Positions 9,606 through 19,654 of a DNA stretch of 33,538 nt are shown one piece after another. Numbering within the stretch: the stretch's first letter is position 1; the number at the start of each line of letters is the position of its first letter. The DNA is taken from contig SLDR01000029.1 in assembly GCA_007125155.1 (NCBI GenBank), positions 1-33,538 of the forward strand, read 5' to 3'. The translations under genes and the position numbers were made by a program. Source of the stretch: Candidatus Campbelliibacteriota bacterium. Its GTDB lineage: Bacteria > Patescibacteriota > Minisyncoccia > Phycocordibacterales > CSBR16-193. The notes under the pieces are model-generated. The model saw only the letters and a program-made list of their open reading frames with translations. It was not told the DNA's origin and made no database searches.

Positions 9606-10964
9606 ATGAAAACAGTGATCATGGATAATGAAAAGCTTTGGGAGAATGTCCTATTGGAAATAGAGCTTTCAATATCAAAAGCTAATTTTAATACCTGGTT
9701 CAAAGATACTTACATAAATAAGAAAAATGAAGGAGTTATCCAAATAAGTGTTCCCAATACATTTGTAAGAGATTGGCTTTCGACGAAATATCACTCCATG
9801 ATATTAAAAAATCTTCGAAATCTTTCTCCTGATGTTTACTCCTTGGAATACGTGGTTGAAAAAGGCCGTAACAAAAAAGAAAAGAAAGATGACCTTTTCC
9901 AAGGAGATATTGCTACGGAATTACCTTTAGCTAATACTTATATTAACAAAGATAGCAACCTTAATCCCAGATATGGTTTTGATTCATTTGTCGTGGGCCC
10001 TTTCAATGAACTGGCTTACGCCGCATCCCAGGCAGTCATAAAAGATATTGGTTCCGTTTATAATCCTTTCTTTGTTTATGGAGGGACCGGTCATGGAAAA
10101 ACACATATTATACAAGCTATCGGAAACAAGATCGCTGAAAAAAATAAAGACGCTAAGGTTTTTTATGTTACATCAGAACGTTTCGTGATCGATTACGTAA
10201 CTTCTATCCAATTAAATAAAGTAACTGAATTCAAAGAAAAATACAGAAAATATGATGTATTGATAATGGATGATATTCAGTTCTTATCAAACAAAGAAAA
10301 AACACAAGAAGAGCTTTTCCATCTTTTCAACACTTTGTATGATAATAATAAACAGATAGTGTTCTCATCCGACAAACACCCCAACTACATACCGGGACTT
10401 GAGGACAGACTTAAATCAAGATTTGGCGCAGGAATGATGGTGGATATACCGGCTCCGGATCAAGAATCAAGAGCTGCTATATTAAAGAAAAAAGCTCAGT
10501 CCAATAATATATCGCTATCCGAGGATATAATAAATTATTTAGCCTATTCGATAGAAGGGAATATTCGAGACCTTGAAGGTATCTTGAATTCACTAGCCTG
10601 TCAGATGAAAATAAAAAAAGGGAATATTTCACTCTCCGAGGTTAAACATCTGGCACGAAACAGTAAAAAACCTCAAAAAAATGTTTCCCCATCGGAGGTC
10701 ATCAGAGCTGTATCGGTATTTTACAATATAGACGAAGAGTGTATTCATAGAAAAACCAGAAAAAAGGAAGTTATCAGGCCAAGACAGGTCATAATGTACC
10801 TCCTAAGAGAAGACTATAAAATATCTTACCCCTCAATAGGAGAGAAGTTGGGTGGAAGAGATCACACCACGGTCATCCACTCCTGTGAAAAGATAAAAAA
10901 AGAACTAAAGGTGAACGACAACCTGATCCAAGAATTGGAACAAATAAGAACCATGATAGGATAG
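9606..10964 (+). CDS. dnaA: Chromosomal replication initiator DnaA (start uncertain: 9555, 9570, 9606 or 9621)
   Basis: GGTGHGKTHIIQAIGN Walker A, VLIMDDIQFL Walker B, C-terminal GGRDHTTVIHSCEKI DNA-binding signature. Confidence 0.95.
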   Translation: MKTVIMDNEKLWENVLLEIELSISKANFNTWFKDTYINKKNEGVIQISVPNTFVRDWLSTKYHSMILKNLRNLSPDVYSLEYVVEKGRNKKEKKDDLFQGDIATELPLANTYINKDSNLNPRYGFDSFVVGPFNELAYAASQAVIKDIGSVYNPFFVYGGTGHGKTHIIQAIGNKIAEKNKDAKVFYVTSERFVIDYVTSIQLNKVTEFKEKYRKYDVLIMDDIQFLSNKEKTQEELFHLFNTLYDNNKQIVFSSDKHPNYIPGLEDRLKSRFGAGMMVDIPAPDQESRAAILKKKAQSNNISLSEDIINYLAYSIEGNIRDLEGILNSLACQMKIKKGNISLSEVKHLARNSKKPQKNVSPSEVIRAVSVFYNIDEECIHRKTRKKEVIRPRQVIMYLLREDYKISYPSIGEKLGGRDHTTVIHSCEKIKKELKVNDNLIQELEQIRTMIG

Positions 10965-11259
10965 TGAGATTTCCGATCGGTTTAATACATGTGGACTATT
11001 TATGGATAAACGTCTTAAAATGTATGAATAGATGTTGAAAAATAAGTTGATATGAGAAAACAAAACTGTCTATAAATTTAATTTATAAAAAAGATCTTAT
11101 TATTAATAACCTTAAAATATATAAATACCCACTGTTTTAATATAAAAATTTATTCAAAAAATCAAAGACTGTGTTTATATTTTGATCATATCCACATATT
11201 CACACAGCTAATAATAAAAAGAAAGAAAGATATTTTAAAAAAATTATTTATTTATTAAA
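10965..11259. other. oriC: Candidate oriC (dnaA-dnaN intergenic)
   Basis: AT-rich, with DnaA-box-like TGTGGACTA (10990-10998) and ATATCCACA (11188-11196). Confidence 0.55.
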
Positions 11260-12366
11260 ATGAAAATTGAATGCACAAAAGAAACCTTATCATCAGCTCT
11301 CCAAAAACTTGAAAAAGTTACGGTCAAGAATCCAACCTTACCGGTTTTGAAATGCGTATTGTTCCAAGTTGAAAAAGGTTCAATATTTCTTAAAGCCACG
11401 AATCTTGATATAGGTGTTGAAATAGAGATACCCGGAAGAGTGATCAAAGAAGGAGGTTTTGCTGTCCCGGGTGATATCATAACCCACCTTTTTACAAACA
11501 TAAATGATAAAGGGAAAATTAAAATAGAGAAAGATGAGGATAGTAATTATGCTTTGATAAAGAGTGATAAAACCTCTACAAAGATAAATATATATCCATC
11601 AGATGAATTTCCCGGCATTCCAAGATCGGAAGGGGAGATGGGATCTTTTGATATCACCTCAGATCAATTGGATGAAGGAATAAGATCGGTGTGGTTAAGC
11701 GCTTCAACATCAAACATTAAACCCGAACTTTCAAGTGTTCATCTTTATGATAGAGATAATATGTTGTTTTTTGTCGCCACCGATTTTTTTCGACTATCGG
11801 AAAAGAAGATAAACACAAGATCAGAACTTAAGGATATATCCATACTTTTACCTTATAAAAATACTCAGAACATAATAAGACTTATCGATGGTAAGGAGAA
11901 AATTAAATTTTTAATTGATGAGAATCAGGTCTCTTTAATGACAAAAAACACCTTAGTGACGTCAAGAACGATAAATGGGAGTTTTCCAGATTATATACAG
12001 ATAATCCCTAAAAAATTCAACTCAAAAGCAACTATTTTAAAAGAAGACCTTTCGGCCGCTTTAAAAGTAAACTCTATCTTTTCCGGAGAATTCAATCAAA
12101 TAAAATTCATAGTATCGAAAAAAAGTAAAAAATTGAAAGTAGAAACAAATAACGCTCATATCGGTACAAATGTTACAGAGATAGATTCAGATATAGAGGG
12201 AGATGATATGGAGATCACCTTTAACCATAAGTACATTTCGGATTGTCTTCCTTATTTCAACTCAGAGAGCATCACTCTCGGTTTTGAGGGACTTAATAAA
12301 CCCCTTTTAATAAAAGGGGTAAGTGATGATTCTCTTTGTCAGCTTATAATGCCAATGAATAAATAA
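11260..12366 (+). CDS. dnaN: DNA polymerase III beta subunit (sliding clamp)
   Basis: MKIECTKETLSSALQKLEKVTVKNPTLPVLKCVLF... ends CQLIMPMNK; downstream of dnaA. Confidence 0.95.
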   Translation: MKIECTKETLSSALQKLEKVTVKNPTLPVLKCVLFQVEKGSIFLKATNLDIGVEIEIPGRVIKEGGFAVPGDIITHLFTNINDKGKIKIEKDEDSNYALIKSDKTSTKINIYPSDEFPGIPRSEGEMGSFDITSDQLDEGIRSVWLSASTSNIKPELSSVHLYDRDNMLFFVATDFFRLSEKKINTRSELKDISILLPYKNTQNIIRLIDGKEKIKFLIDENQVSLMTKNTLVTSRTINGSFPDYIQIIPKKFNSKATILKEDLSAALKVNSIFSGEFNQIKFIVSKKSKKLKVETNNAHIGTNVTEIDSDIEGDDMEITFNHKYISDCLPYFNSESITLGFEGLNKPLLIKGVSDDSLCQLIMPMNK

Positions 12367-12377
12367 TTTTCATGTAA

Positions 12378-12635
12378 ATGAAAGAAGTTTCAAAACTCCT
12401 TGAACGTTTCAGAAAAGTATTGGATTCCGGAAGATCGGACATGATATCCGTAAGTCGATCGGTTTATGATGTTACGGGATTGAAGGTTAAAGAAAAAGAC
12501 ATATCCATACGAAACGGAAATGTTTATATAAAATGTGATTCTGTTATTAAGAATGAAATAATCTTAAACGAGGCCAAAATAATCTCTTTATTTCATAAAA
12601 AAGGAGGTTCATCTTCAGTGGTAAAAATAAGATAA
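12378..12635 (+). CDS. Small DUF721/DciA-like protein
   Basis: 85 aa; position after dnaN and pattern VSKLLERFRKVL...NEIILNEAKIISLFHKK. Confidence 0.4.
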   Translation: MKEVSKLLERFRKVLDSGRSDMISVSRSVYDVTGLKVKEKDISIRNGNVYIKCDSVIKNEIILNEAKIISLFHKKGGSSSVVKIR

Positions 12636-12721
12636 TCCTGCTTTTAATAGATATTTGAAAAAGCGAAAATATGTTTCGGATGCGAAATTTTGGATAGATA
12701 ATTTTTCTATGTAATTAATTT

Positions 12722-14983
12722 CTATTCAGTATCACCTTCCATTACTTCATCAATTTCTTCTTCAATTTCATTTTCGGTCCTAATTATACCTTGCCACTCA
12801 GCCCATCTCTGGACGGGATACTCCCAGTATATATATTGAGAATCTCTGTAGGGATTTGAAGGAGGGTCTCCTCTGGGATCCTCTCTTCTCACCCAATGAA
12901 GTATGGAATGAACTCTCACCGAAGGTGTTACCTCTTCACGTGTTTCTTCTTCATCGTCATTATTATCATTATTGTTGTTATCCCCGGAAGGATTGTTGGG
13001 AACATTGGTGTTTTCAAAGGACGTTACCCTCCAAGATCCCCTAAGAACTGGCTTTAGTTCCGAAATGTCTTCTCTTGCCGGCGTAGAAAAAGAAGAAGAA
13101 AGACCGGAATTTCTTTTATCCACCAATACAGGTTCAATGAACTCCCTCCAAAAAGGAGTAATTATAAAACTTGCCACACGTCTCTCCATAGGAGAATTAT
13201 CATTATTTCCGGCCCAAGCACCAACAACTATATCGGGAGAGTATCCAACTACCCACGCATCTCTGTAATCATTTGTCGTACCGGTCTTTACCGCCACATC
13301 GTAACCCGGGAAATTTAGAAGGGAGTTTTCACCAAAAGCCGGTGCTCTGGCGGTATTGTCTGAAAGTATGTCGGATATTAAAAGCGCGATATTTCTTTCA
13401 AGAACCCTTTCTCTTACCGGTTGACGCTCTTCGATCACCTCTCCTTGGTTATTCTCTATTTTGACTATAGGGGAAGGTTCAACCCTGATACCCTCATTGG
13501 CGAAAACACCGTAAGCGCTAGTTAGGTCAAGTAAAGAAACCTCTCCTCCTCCCAGAACCATTGTTAGTCCGTATCTATCGATATCCGTTATGCTTTCCAG
13601 GCCCATGGATCTTGCAAGCTGACCGGTTTCCCTTAATCCGGCAAGATGAAGGGTCTTTACCGCGGGAACGTTTATCGATTGAGCCAAGGCGTCTCTCATG
13701 GTCATGGGTCCTCTGAATATCCCGTCAAAGTTTCCGGGCGAGTAACAAGGGTAAGAGTGTGTAAGATCGTAAGGGCTACAGGCGGTGGAAAATTGTGTTT
13801 TAAGATCGAAAACTATTGTTTCCGGAGTGTAACCTCTTATAAACGCTTGCGCATAAGCAAAAGGCTTGAATGCCGATCCGGGCTGTCTGTAGGATGTCGT
13901 TATATTATAATTTCCGTCAATATTCGGATCCGAATAATCCCTGGAACCCACCATGACCAAAATACCGCCTGTTTTTGGATCTATAGCTGAAAGAGCTATA
14001 TTTTCAGCGTTAAAATTATCTACATTACGGTGAGCGTGCTCAAGTGCCAATCGTTCAGCCTCTCTTTGCATATCGTAATCCAGTGTTGTCGTTATACGTA
14101 GTCCACCACGATCAAATATGTCGGCTCCATATTTGTTTTCAAGGTACTCTTTAACATACATTACAAAATGGGGGGCTCTTATTCCTCCTTCTTCTCTACT
14201 TAAGAAGTCAACATCCTCCTCAATGGCCTCTTGGTATTCTTCTTCCGTGATAAATTCATTTTTAAGCATTTCTCTTAAAACAAACCTTTGTCTCTGATCG
14301 AGAAGTTCACGATTTGGGCCGTAAGGCGAGAGACGTGTCGGTGCAACAGGAAGAGCAGCCAGGTAAGCGGCTTCGGCTATTGTTACATCAGATGCGGATT
14401 TACCGAAAAAAGATCGACTCGCTTGTTCTACTCCATAATTCGTACCCCCATAAGGTGTCTCGTTAAGGTAGAACTCGAAAATGGTATCCTTATCCATTAC
14501 TCTTTCAAGTCTAATTGAGAATATCCACTCTTTTAATTTCCTGGAAATGATCTTTTCTTGAGTAAGAACCGAGTTTTTAACTACTTGCTGGGTAAGAGTT
14601 GATCCTCCTTGAGTAAAATCACCGGTTCTTAAGTTGACCAAGGTTGCTCTAAGTATGGATTTTGGCTGTATGCCTCTGTGTTCGTAAAACCTGCTGTCCT
14701 CAACGGCAAGTGTGGCGTTTTTGATATGGTCACTGATCTCTTCAAAAGGAACCTCGGTTCTTCTTGCGTGTTCAAACACATCAAAAAGCAAGGTTTCTCC
14801 ATCATTTGCATATATTTTTGTTGTTTGTTCAACCCTTCTTTCTTCAAAGGAGTCCAGGTGGGGTATTTTTAATTGTGAAACCCAAAGTGTTATTGACCCC
14901 ATTGCAAAAAGAGCAACGGAGATAACAAACATCAGACCATATTTTAAAAAAGGATGTGTGAAAATATTTTTGATAACAGACAT
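12722..14983 (-). CDS. Class A penicillin-binding protein (PBP1A-type)
   Basis: Transglycosylase motifs (AVEDSRFYEHRG, GGSTLTQQVVKN) and transpeptidase motifs (PGSAFKPF, SINV, KTGTTNDYRDAW). Confidence 0.93.
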   Translation of the reverse strand: MSVIKNIFTHPFLKYGLMFVISVALFAMGSITLWVSQLKIPHLDSFEERRVEQTTKIYANDGETLLFDVFEHARRTEVPFEEISDHIKNATLAVEDSRFYEHRGIQPKSILRATLVNLRTGDFTQGGSTLTQQVVKNSVLTQEKIISRKLKEWIFSIRLERVMDKDTIFEFYLNETPYGGTNYGVEQASRSFFGKSASDVTIAEAAYLAALPVAPTRLSPYGPNRELLDQRQRFVLREMLKNEFITEEEYQEAIEEDVDFLSREEGGIRAPHFVMYVKEYLENKYGADIFDRGGLRITTTLDYDMQREAERLALEHAHRNVDNFNAENIALSAIDPKTGGILVMVGSRDYSDPNIDGNYNITTSYRQPGSAFKPFAYAQAFIRGYTPETIVFDLKTQFSTACSPYDLTHSYPCYSPGNFDGIFRGPMTMRDALAQSINVPAVKTLHLAGLRETGQLARSMGLESITDIDRYGLTMVLGGGEVSLLDLTSAYGVFANEGIRVEPSPIVKIENNQGEVIEERQPVRERVLERNIALLISDILSDNTARAPAFGENSLLNFPGYDVAVKTGTTNDYRDAWVVGYSPDIVVGAWAGNNDNSPMERRVASFIITPFWREFIEPVLVDKRNSGLSSSFSTPAREDISELKPVLRGSWRVTSFENTNVPNNPSGDNNNNDNNDDEEETREEVTPSVRVHSILHWVRREDPRGDPPSNPYRDSQYIYWEYPVQRWAEWQGIIRTENEIEEEIDEVMEGDTE

Positions 14984-15086
14984 TTTTATTGTGTTCTTTC
15001 AAAAAAGATAAAGATCTTAACGGAATTTACATAATAAAACCATTTTGATTTAAGGTCAAATTCGGAATTTCAAGACCTATTTCAAA

Positions 15087-15116
15087 AAACCCCTAAAAAA
15101 GGGTTTTTTAGTTATA
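15087..15116 (-). terminator. Rho-independent-like terminator
   Basis: AAAAAACCC-ctaaaaaa-GGGTTTTTT inverted repeat just 3' of the small minus-strand ORF. Confidence 0.5.
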
Positions 15117-15136
15117 TTCGTTGGGGGATATAATTT

Positions 15137-15313
15137 TTATTCCATGTCTTCCGGTATCTCCGGGATATCATCTTCTTCTATGTCTCCATCCGATTCATAT
15201 CGGTCGTTATAAAGTAGTTCTTCAAATGCTTTATCGGGGTCGTTTTCCTCATAATCCCATGTTTCATCTTCAGTTCTTTCAAAGATAGAGGGGTTTTCTT
15301 CAAAACTATTCAT
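15137..15313 (-). CDS. Small acidic hypothetical protein (58 aa)
   Basis: MNSFEENPSIFERTEDETWDYEENDPDKAFEELLYNDRYESDGDIEEDDIPEIPEDME stop; followed by terminator. Confidence 0.5.
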   Translation of the reverse strand: MNSFEENPSIFERTEDETWDYEENDPDKAFEELLYNDRYESDGDIEEDDIPEIPEDME

Positions 15314-15393
15314 TTTGTAAAAAATGATATTTCTTATAATGCATTATTTTTAGCAGAATTTTTAAAAATTGCAAATGTTAATAACAGCAATTT

Positions 15394-15909
15394 TTAGAGT
15401 TGTTTTTTGATCAAAAGGGTCTTGAGCGCAGCTGTACATGTCAATCCGACGGCTATGGCATCAAATTCATCGTCGTAGGTAATTTTTTTTTCAATTTTTA
15501 TTATCCTGGGTATGTTAGATATCATCTGTCTCTTTTCACATCTACCGTATCCGGTTATGGCCATTTTTACCTGCAGGGGATTGATCTCAATGGTTTCTAC
15601 ATCAAAGTGAGCAGCTCTGGAGAGAATAACGCCTCTGGCCTCGGCGACCTTTACCGCCGTTTTTTGATTGGTGTTAAAAAACAATGATTCCAGGGCCATT
15701 ATGTCGGGTTTGTATTGATTTAAGCAGTTATCAATGAAGTTGCTTAATAAAAGGAGTCTTTCCGAATGAGGTTTTTTTGGTGATGTTTTGAAACAGTCGG
15801 AAAAGATCAAGAACTCTTTACCTTTATTGGGTTTTTCTATTACCGCAACCCCGAGTCTTTCGTACCCGGGGTCTATTCCGATAACACGTACACCAACTTC
15901 ATTCCGCAT
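15394..15909 (-). CDS. ruvC: Crossover junction endodeoxyribonuclease RuvC
   Basis: VRVIGIDPGYERLGVAVIE, ALESLFFNTNQKTAVKVAEARGVIL, YDDEFDAIAVGLTC. Confidence 0.92.
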   Translation of the reverse strand: MRNEVGVRVIGIDPGYERLGVAVIEKPNKGKEFLIFSDCFKTSPKKPHSERLLLLSNFIDNCLNQYKPDIMALESLFFNTNQKTAVKVAEARGVILSRAAHFDVETIEINPLQVKMAITGYGRCEKRQMISNIPRIIKIEKKITYDDEFDAIAVGLTCTAALKTLLIKKQL

Positions 15910-16429
15910 TGTTGTAAATTGCTTGAATATCCACACTTTCTTCCAGTTCGTTCAAAACGGAGGAAAGTTTTTCCTTTGCTTCTTCTGATATTTTTACGGA
16001 GGTCGTACTTTTGTATCCCTCATCGGTCTTTTCGAAGGCCCAAGAGGCCGAACCCGGTTGGGCCAGTTCCATACCATTTCTATTAAGTATACTTTTTATC
16101 TCGGCAGCTGTCCTGTTCCTGTTATCCGTAAGTCCTTCTATTATGACGGCCACCCCCTCGGGTCCGTAAAATTCATAAACCACCGATTCCATATTCTGAA
16201 TATCCGATTGCTGTGCTCTTTTTACGGCTTTTTCTATGTTCTCGTTAGGCATGTTCACGGATTTAGCCTTCTCTATGGCTTTGCGTACGCAGGGATCGTC
16301 TCTGTCGCCCCCCGCTTTTTTAACCTCAACCGTTATAAGTCGAGACAGTTTTGAGAACTGCTTGCTTTTCTGTGCATCGCTGGTAGCTTTTTTATTTTTT
16401 ATTTTAGACCATTTATTATGTCCGGCCAT
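15899..16429 (-). CDS. yebC: YebC/PmpR family protein
   Basis: MAGHNKWSKIKNKKATSDAQKSKQFSKLSRLITVEVKKAGGD signature. Confidence 0.92.
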   Translation of the reverse strand: MAGHNKWSKIKNKKATSDAQKSKQFSKLSRLITVEVKKAGGDRDDPCVRKAIEKAKSVNMPNENIEKAVKRAQQSDIQNMESVVYEFYGPEGVAVIIEGLTDNRNRTAAEIKSILNRNGMELAQPGSASWAFEKTDEGYKSTTSVKISEEAKEKLSSVLNELEESVDIQAIYNNAE

Positions 16430-16438
16430 ATTTATTAA

Positions 16439-17446
16439 TTATTTATTGAACAAAGATCGATCATTGGACGAAATTTCTTTGTTGAGATGTTCATAAGCTT
16501 TTTGTGTTGCCATCCGACCTCTTGGCGTTCTTTCAATAAATCCTACCTGTATAAGGTAAGGTTCATTATATTCTTCCAGGGTCCCTTTATCTTCCGATAA
16601 TGAAGCGGCTACCGTGTTTAGACCGACGGGACCTCCGCCGAAGTTCATGATTATTGTCTCCAACATTGTTCTGTCGGCCTTGGTCAAACCTATTTCATCA
16701 ATTCCCAAAAGGGAAAAGACTTTCTCGGTCACATCAAGATCAATGACCCTTCTTTTGTGTATTTGTGCATAATCTCGACATCGTTTAAGGAGGTAATTTG
16801 CCGATCTTGGTGTAAAACGGCTTCTTTTGGCTATGTCGAAAACACTCTTGTTATCAACCTCAATATTTAACATTTTTGCCGATCTTCTCAGTATCTCCGA
16901 TATCTCTTCTTCGGTATAGAACTCCAATTTGAAAACTCCACCGGAAAATCTGCTTCTTAAAGGAGAAGACAGAAGTGATATTTTTGTTGTGGCCGCAATA
17001 AGAGTGAATGGAGGCAGTTCCAACTGAATGGTGCGCGCCGAAGGACCTTTTCCGATTATTATATCAAGCGATCCGGATTCCATGGCGGGATACAGGACTT
17101 CCTCAACACTTTTGTTAAGTCTGTGAACCTCGTCAATAAAAAGAATGTCATTAGGCGAAAGGTTGGTGATGACCGATGCCAGATCCCCAACCTTCTCTAT
17201 GGCAGGCCCGGATGTAATTTTTATTTGGTTTCCCGTTTCTTTGGCGACCAGGTGAGTAAGGGTCGTCTTTCCCAGACCCGGAGGACCGTAAAATAGCAAA
17301 TGTTCGGGCGATTGTTTCCTTTCTTTAGCCGCTTTTATCAGTATCGAAAGGTTTTCTTTTACGGACCTTTGGCCGATGTAATCGTCCCACTTTTCCGGTC
17401 TTAATGTCGCATCCAGGGAACCGTTTCGAATCTGATTGCTTGACAT
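16439..17446 (-). CDS. ruvB: Holliday junction helicase RuvB
   Basis: LRPEKWDDYIGQ, LLFYGPPGLGKTTL, FIDEVHRL, GGGPVGLNTVAASLSEDKGTLEE. Confidence 0.95.
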   Translation of the reverse strand: MSSNQIRNGSLDATLRPEKWDDYIGQRSVKENLSILIKAAKERKQSPEHLLFYGPPGLGKTTLTHLVAKETGNQIKITSGPAIEKVGDLASVITNLSPNDILFIDEVHRLNKSVEEVLYPAMESGSLDIIIGKGPSARTIQLELPPFTLIAATTKISLLSSPLRSRFSGGVFKLEFYTEEEISEILRRSAKMLNIEVDNKSVFDIAKRSRFTPRSANYLLKRCRDYAQIHKRRVIDLDVTEKVFSLLGIDEIGLTKADRTMLETIIMNFGGGPVGLNTVAASLSEDKGTLEEYNEPYLIQVGFIERTPRGRMATQKAYEHLNKEISSNDRSLFNK

Positions 17447-17535
17447 AAAAATATTAATATGATATATTTTGCAAAATCATTGATGCTTTTTGAATTTAAA
17501 GCACCTTAAAAACAAAAAATATAAATTTTCGGCAC

Positions 17536-17649
17536 CGAACCTCCAAGCAACATTTTTATAGCGTTGTTAATGTCGAGGACATTCTGGGTTTTCTGGGGTT
17601 ATCCTTAGGTATTAACTGATAGCTAGCTTTGTTGTTGCTTGGAGGTTCG
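17536..17649. repeat. 17-bp perfect inverted repeat CGAACCTCCAAGCAACA / TGTTGCTTGGAGGTTCG
   Basis: Arms at 17536-17552 and 17633-17649 in the ruvB-pilB intergenic region. Confidence 0.85.
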
Positions 17650-17788
17650 AGGCTTGAAATATCCTTAAAAAAGACACTTCCTAAGTCTTTCTTCGGAGTA
17701 CTTTTATTATTACCCAACAGGCCTTCCAAATCAAGTAAGAGAACCTTTGTTTCTTTAAAAAGAGGCAGGAGATCTACTCTGATCCACC

Positions 17789-19471
17789 CTAATCTATGCC
17801 TTGCAGGGAGACTATTCTCGAAACCTCTTTATATGAAGTTATACCCTCAAGGACCTTTAAAATTCCATCCTGTTGCATCGTCATTATGCCTTGAGGTATT
17901 GCCGCTCTTTTTATTTCTCTTTCACTGGGATTTCTTGTCACCATCTCTTCTATCGCGGAATCCATTTTGATCCCTTCAAAAACACCGATCCTTCCCTTGT
18001 AACCGGTCTGATGACATTTTTCGCATCCGACATTATCCCAAACATATTCCTTTTGCACTTTTTCAACCGTTTTTTTGTTTTCTATGGAGTTCAGGACCGT
18101 CTCTATCAGAGACTTTTCTTTTTCATTAATTTTTCTTTTGTTTTTACAATTTTCACAAAGCCTTCTTACCAACCTCTGAGCCATTGAAAGATTGACCGCC
18201 GAACCCAGTGTTTTCTCATTTATTCCCAGATCTATAAGTCTGGGAAAAGTTCCGGCCGCATTATTGGTATGTAGGGTTGAGAATACGATGTGTCCCGTAA
18301 GCGCAGCGTTCACTGCGATCTCGGCCGTCTCCTCATCTCTTATCTCACCGACCATTATTATGTCCGGGTCTTGTCTTAAAGCTGAACGAAGACCGTCGGA
18401 AAACCCATAACCTCGGGCATGATCCGTTTGGGTCTGAACAATTCCTTCAAGATGATATTCAATCGGATTCTCTATTGTTAGTATCTTTTTCTGCGGAGTG
18501 TATATCTTTTTAAGAGATGCATAAAGAGTAGTCGTTTTACCTGAGCCCGTAGGACCGGTGGTTAGTATCATACCATTAGGTCTGCTTATTTCTTCGATAA
18601 AAACACTGTACATCTCCTTCCTCATACCCATCTCTTCGAGCGAGATAGAGATGTTCTCAGGGTCCAATATTCTAAGGACCACGGATTCTCCGTTACCACC
18701 CGGGATCACCGATGTTCTGATCTCTATATCCACTTTACCCGTGTCAATGCTAAAACGGCCATCTTGGGCCTTGGTGTCAATGTTAAGCTTCAACTTGGAA
18801 AGCAGTTTTATTCTTGCAAGTATCTGTTTGTAGATGTTAAGTGGAAGGGTCGATATGTCTATCAAAGAACCGTCTATTCTATACCTTAGACGGAGTTCGT
18901 TTTCCGTTGGCTCAAAATGTATATCGGATGACCTTAGGCCGAAAGCTCCGGCCAGTAAGGCTTCAAGTATCGTTGAAGTGTCGGAAAAGCTTTTTTTGGA
19001 GGTAAGTTCCTCGAGGAGAACATTAACATCATCAGTTGTTTTAAGTTGTTTCTTGAATCTTTCGACAGCCTCCGGAGATATCTGAAATGAACCGATGTTC
19101 TTTTTCTTCGTGAACTTAAGATCGCTGTATATATTCCAAGATATTCGCAAACTTTCTTCGGAAACAACATATACTTCAACTATGTATCCCTCTTCTTCAA
19201 GTTCTTTCAGGACCTCCTTTGCTTTTTCATACTCAGGAGAAAGAACACCCACCTTTATTTTTTTGTTAATTTTATCAAAAACGACCAAATGTGCCTCTCG
19301 GGCCTTTTTTTCGGGAATGATACCCACGGCGCTCGTCTTCAAAGAAACCAAAGAAAGATCGACATAAGACAGTCCGCTCTTTTCCGCCAAGCGACGAGCA
19401 AGATGTTCTTGTTCTTGTTTTTTGAAATCGCTTAATCTTTCTTTCTGCTTTTCTTCATTAAAAATAGGCAT
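17789..19471 (-). CDS. Type II secretion / type IV pilus assembly ATPase (GspE/PilB family)
   Basis: TGPTGSGKTTTLYA, HARGYGFSDGLRSALRQDPDIIMVGEIRDEETAEIA, zinc-binding CENCKN...CEKCHQTGYKGR. Confidence 0.93.
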   Translation of the reverse strand: MPIFNEEKQKERLSDFKKQEQEHLARRLAEKSGLSYVDLSLVSLKTSAVGIIPEKKAREAHLVVFDKINKKIKVGVLSPEYEKAKEVLKELEEEGYIVEVYVVSEESLRISWNIYSDLKFTKKKNIGSFQISPEAVERFKKQLKTTDDVNVLLEELTSKKSFSDTSTILEALLAGAFGLRSSDIHFEPTENELRLRYRIDGSLIDISTLPLNIYKQILARIKLLSKLKLNIDTKAQDGRFSIDTGKVDIEIRTSVIPGGNGESVVLRILDPENISISLEEMGMRKEMYSVFIEEISRPNGMILTTGPTGSGKTTTLYASLKKIYTPQKKILTIENPIEYHLEGIVQTQTDHARGYGFSDGLRSALRQDPDIIMVGEIRDEETAEIAVNAALTGHIVFSTLHTNNAAGTFPRLIDLGINEKTLGSAVNLSMAQRLVRRLCENCKNKRKINEKEKSLIETVLNSIENKKTVEKVQKEYVWDNVGCEKCHQTGYKGRIGVFEGIKMDSAIEEMVTRNPSEREIKRAAIPQGIMTMQQDGILKVLEGITSYKEVSRIVSLQGID

Positions 19472-19654
19472 GAGTTACATTTTATCAGCTTTTTTTATTT
19501 GTAAAAACATCTTTTCTTTTATTGATCATACCTTTTATGTTAATTCGGATCATTCAAAGACGCAAGTTTCAAGAGGGATATTTCCCCGAGTCTAATTAAA
19601 AAGGAGAGAAAACGATCTTTAACAATTTATTTGCTTTTTTGCTACAATAGTTCA

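Noticed and set aside
12972-13990. Plus-strand ORFs within the PBP region
   Set aside because: Antisense to a full-length class A PBP with all catalytic motifs.
17629-17970. 113-aa plus-strand ORF near pilB 3' end
   Set aside because: Overlaps pilB antisense and part of the inverted repeat; no family resemblance.
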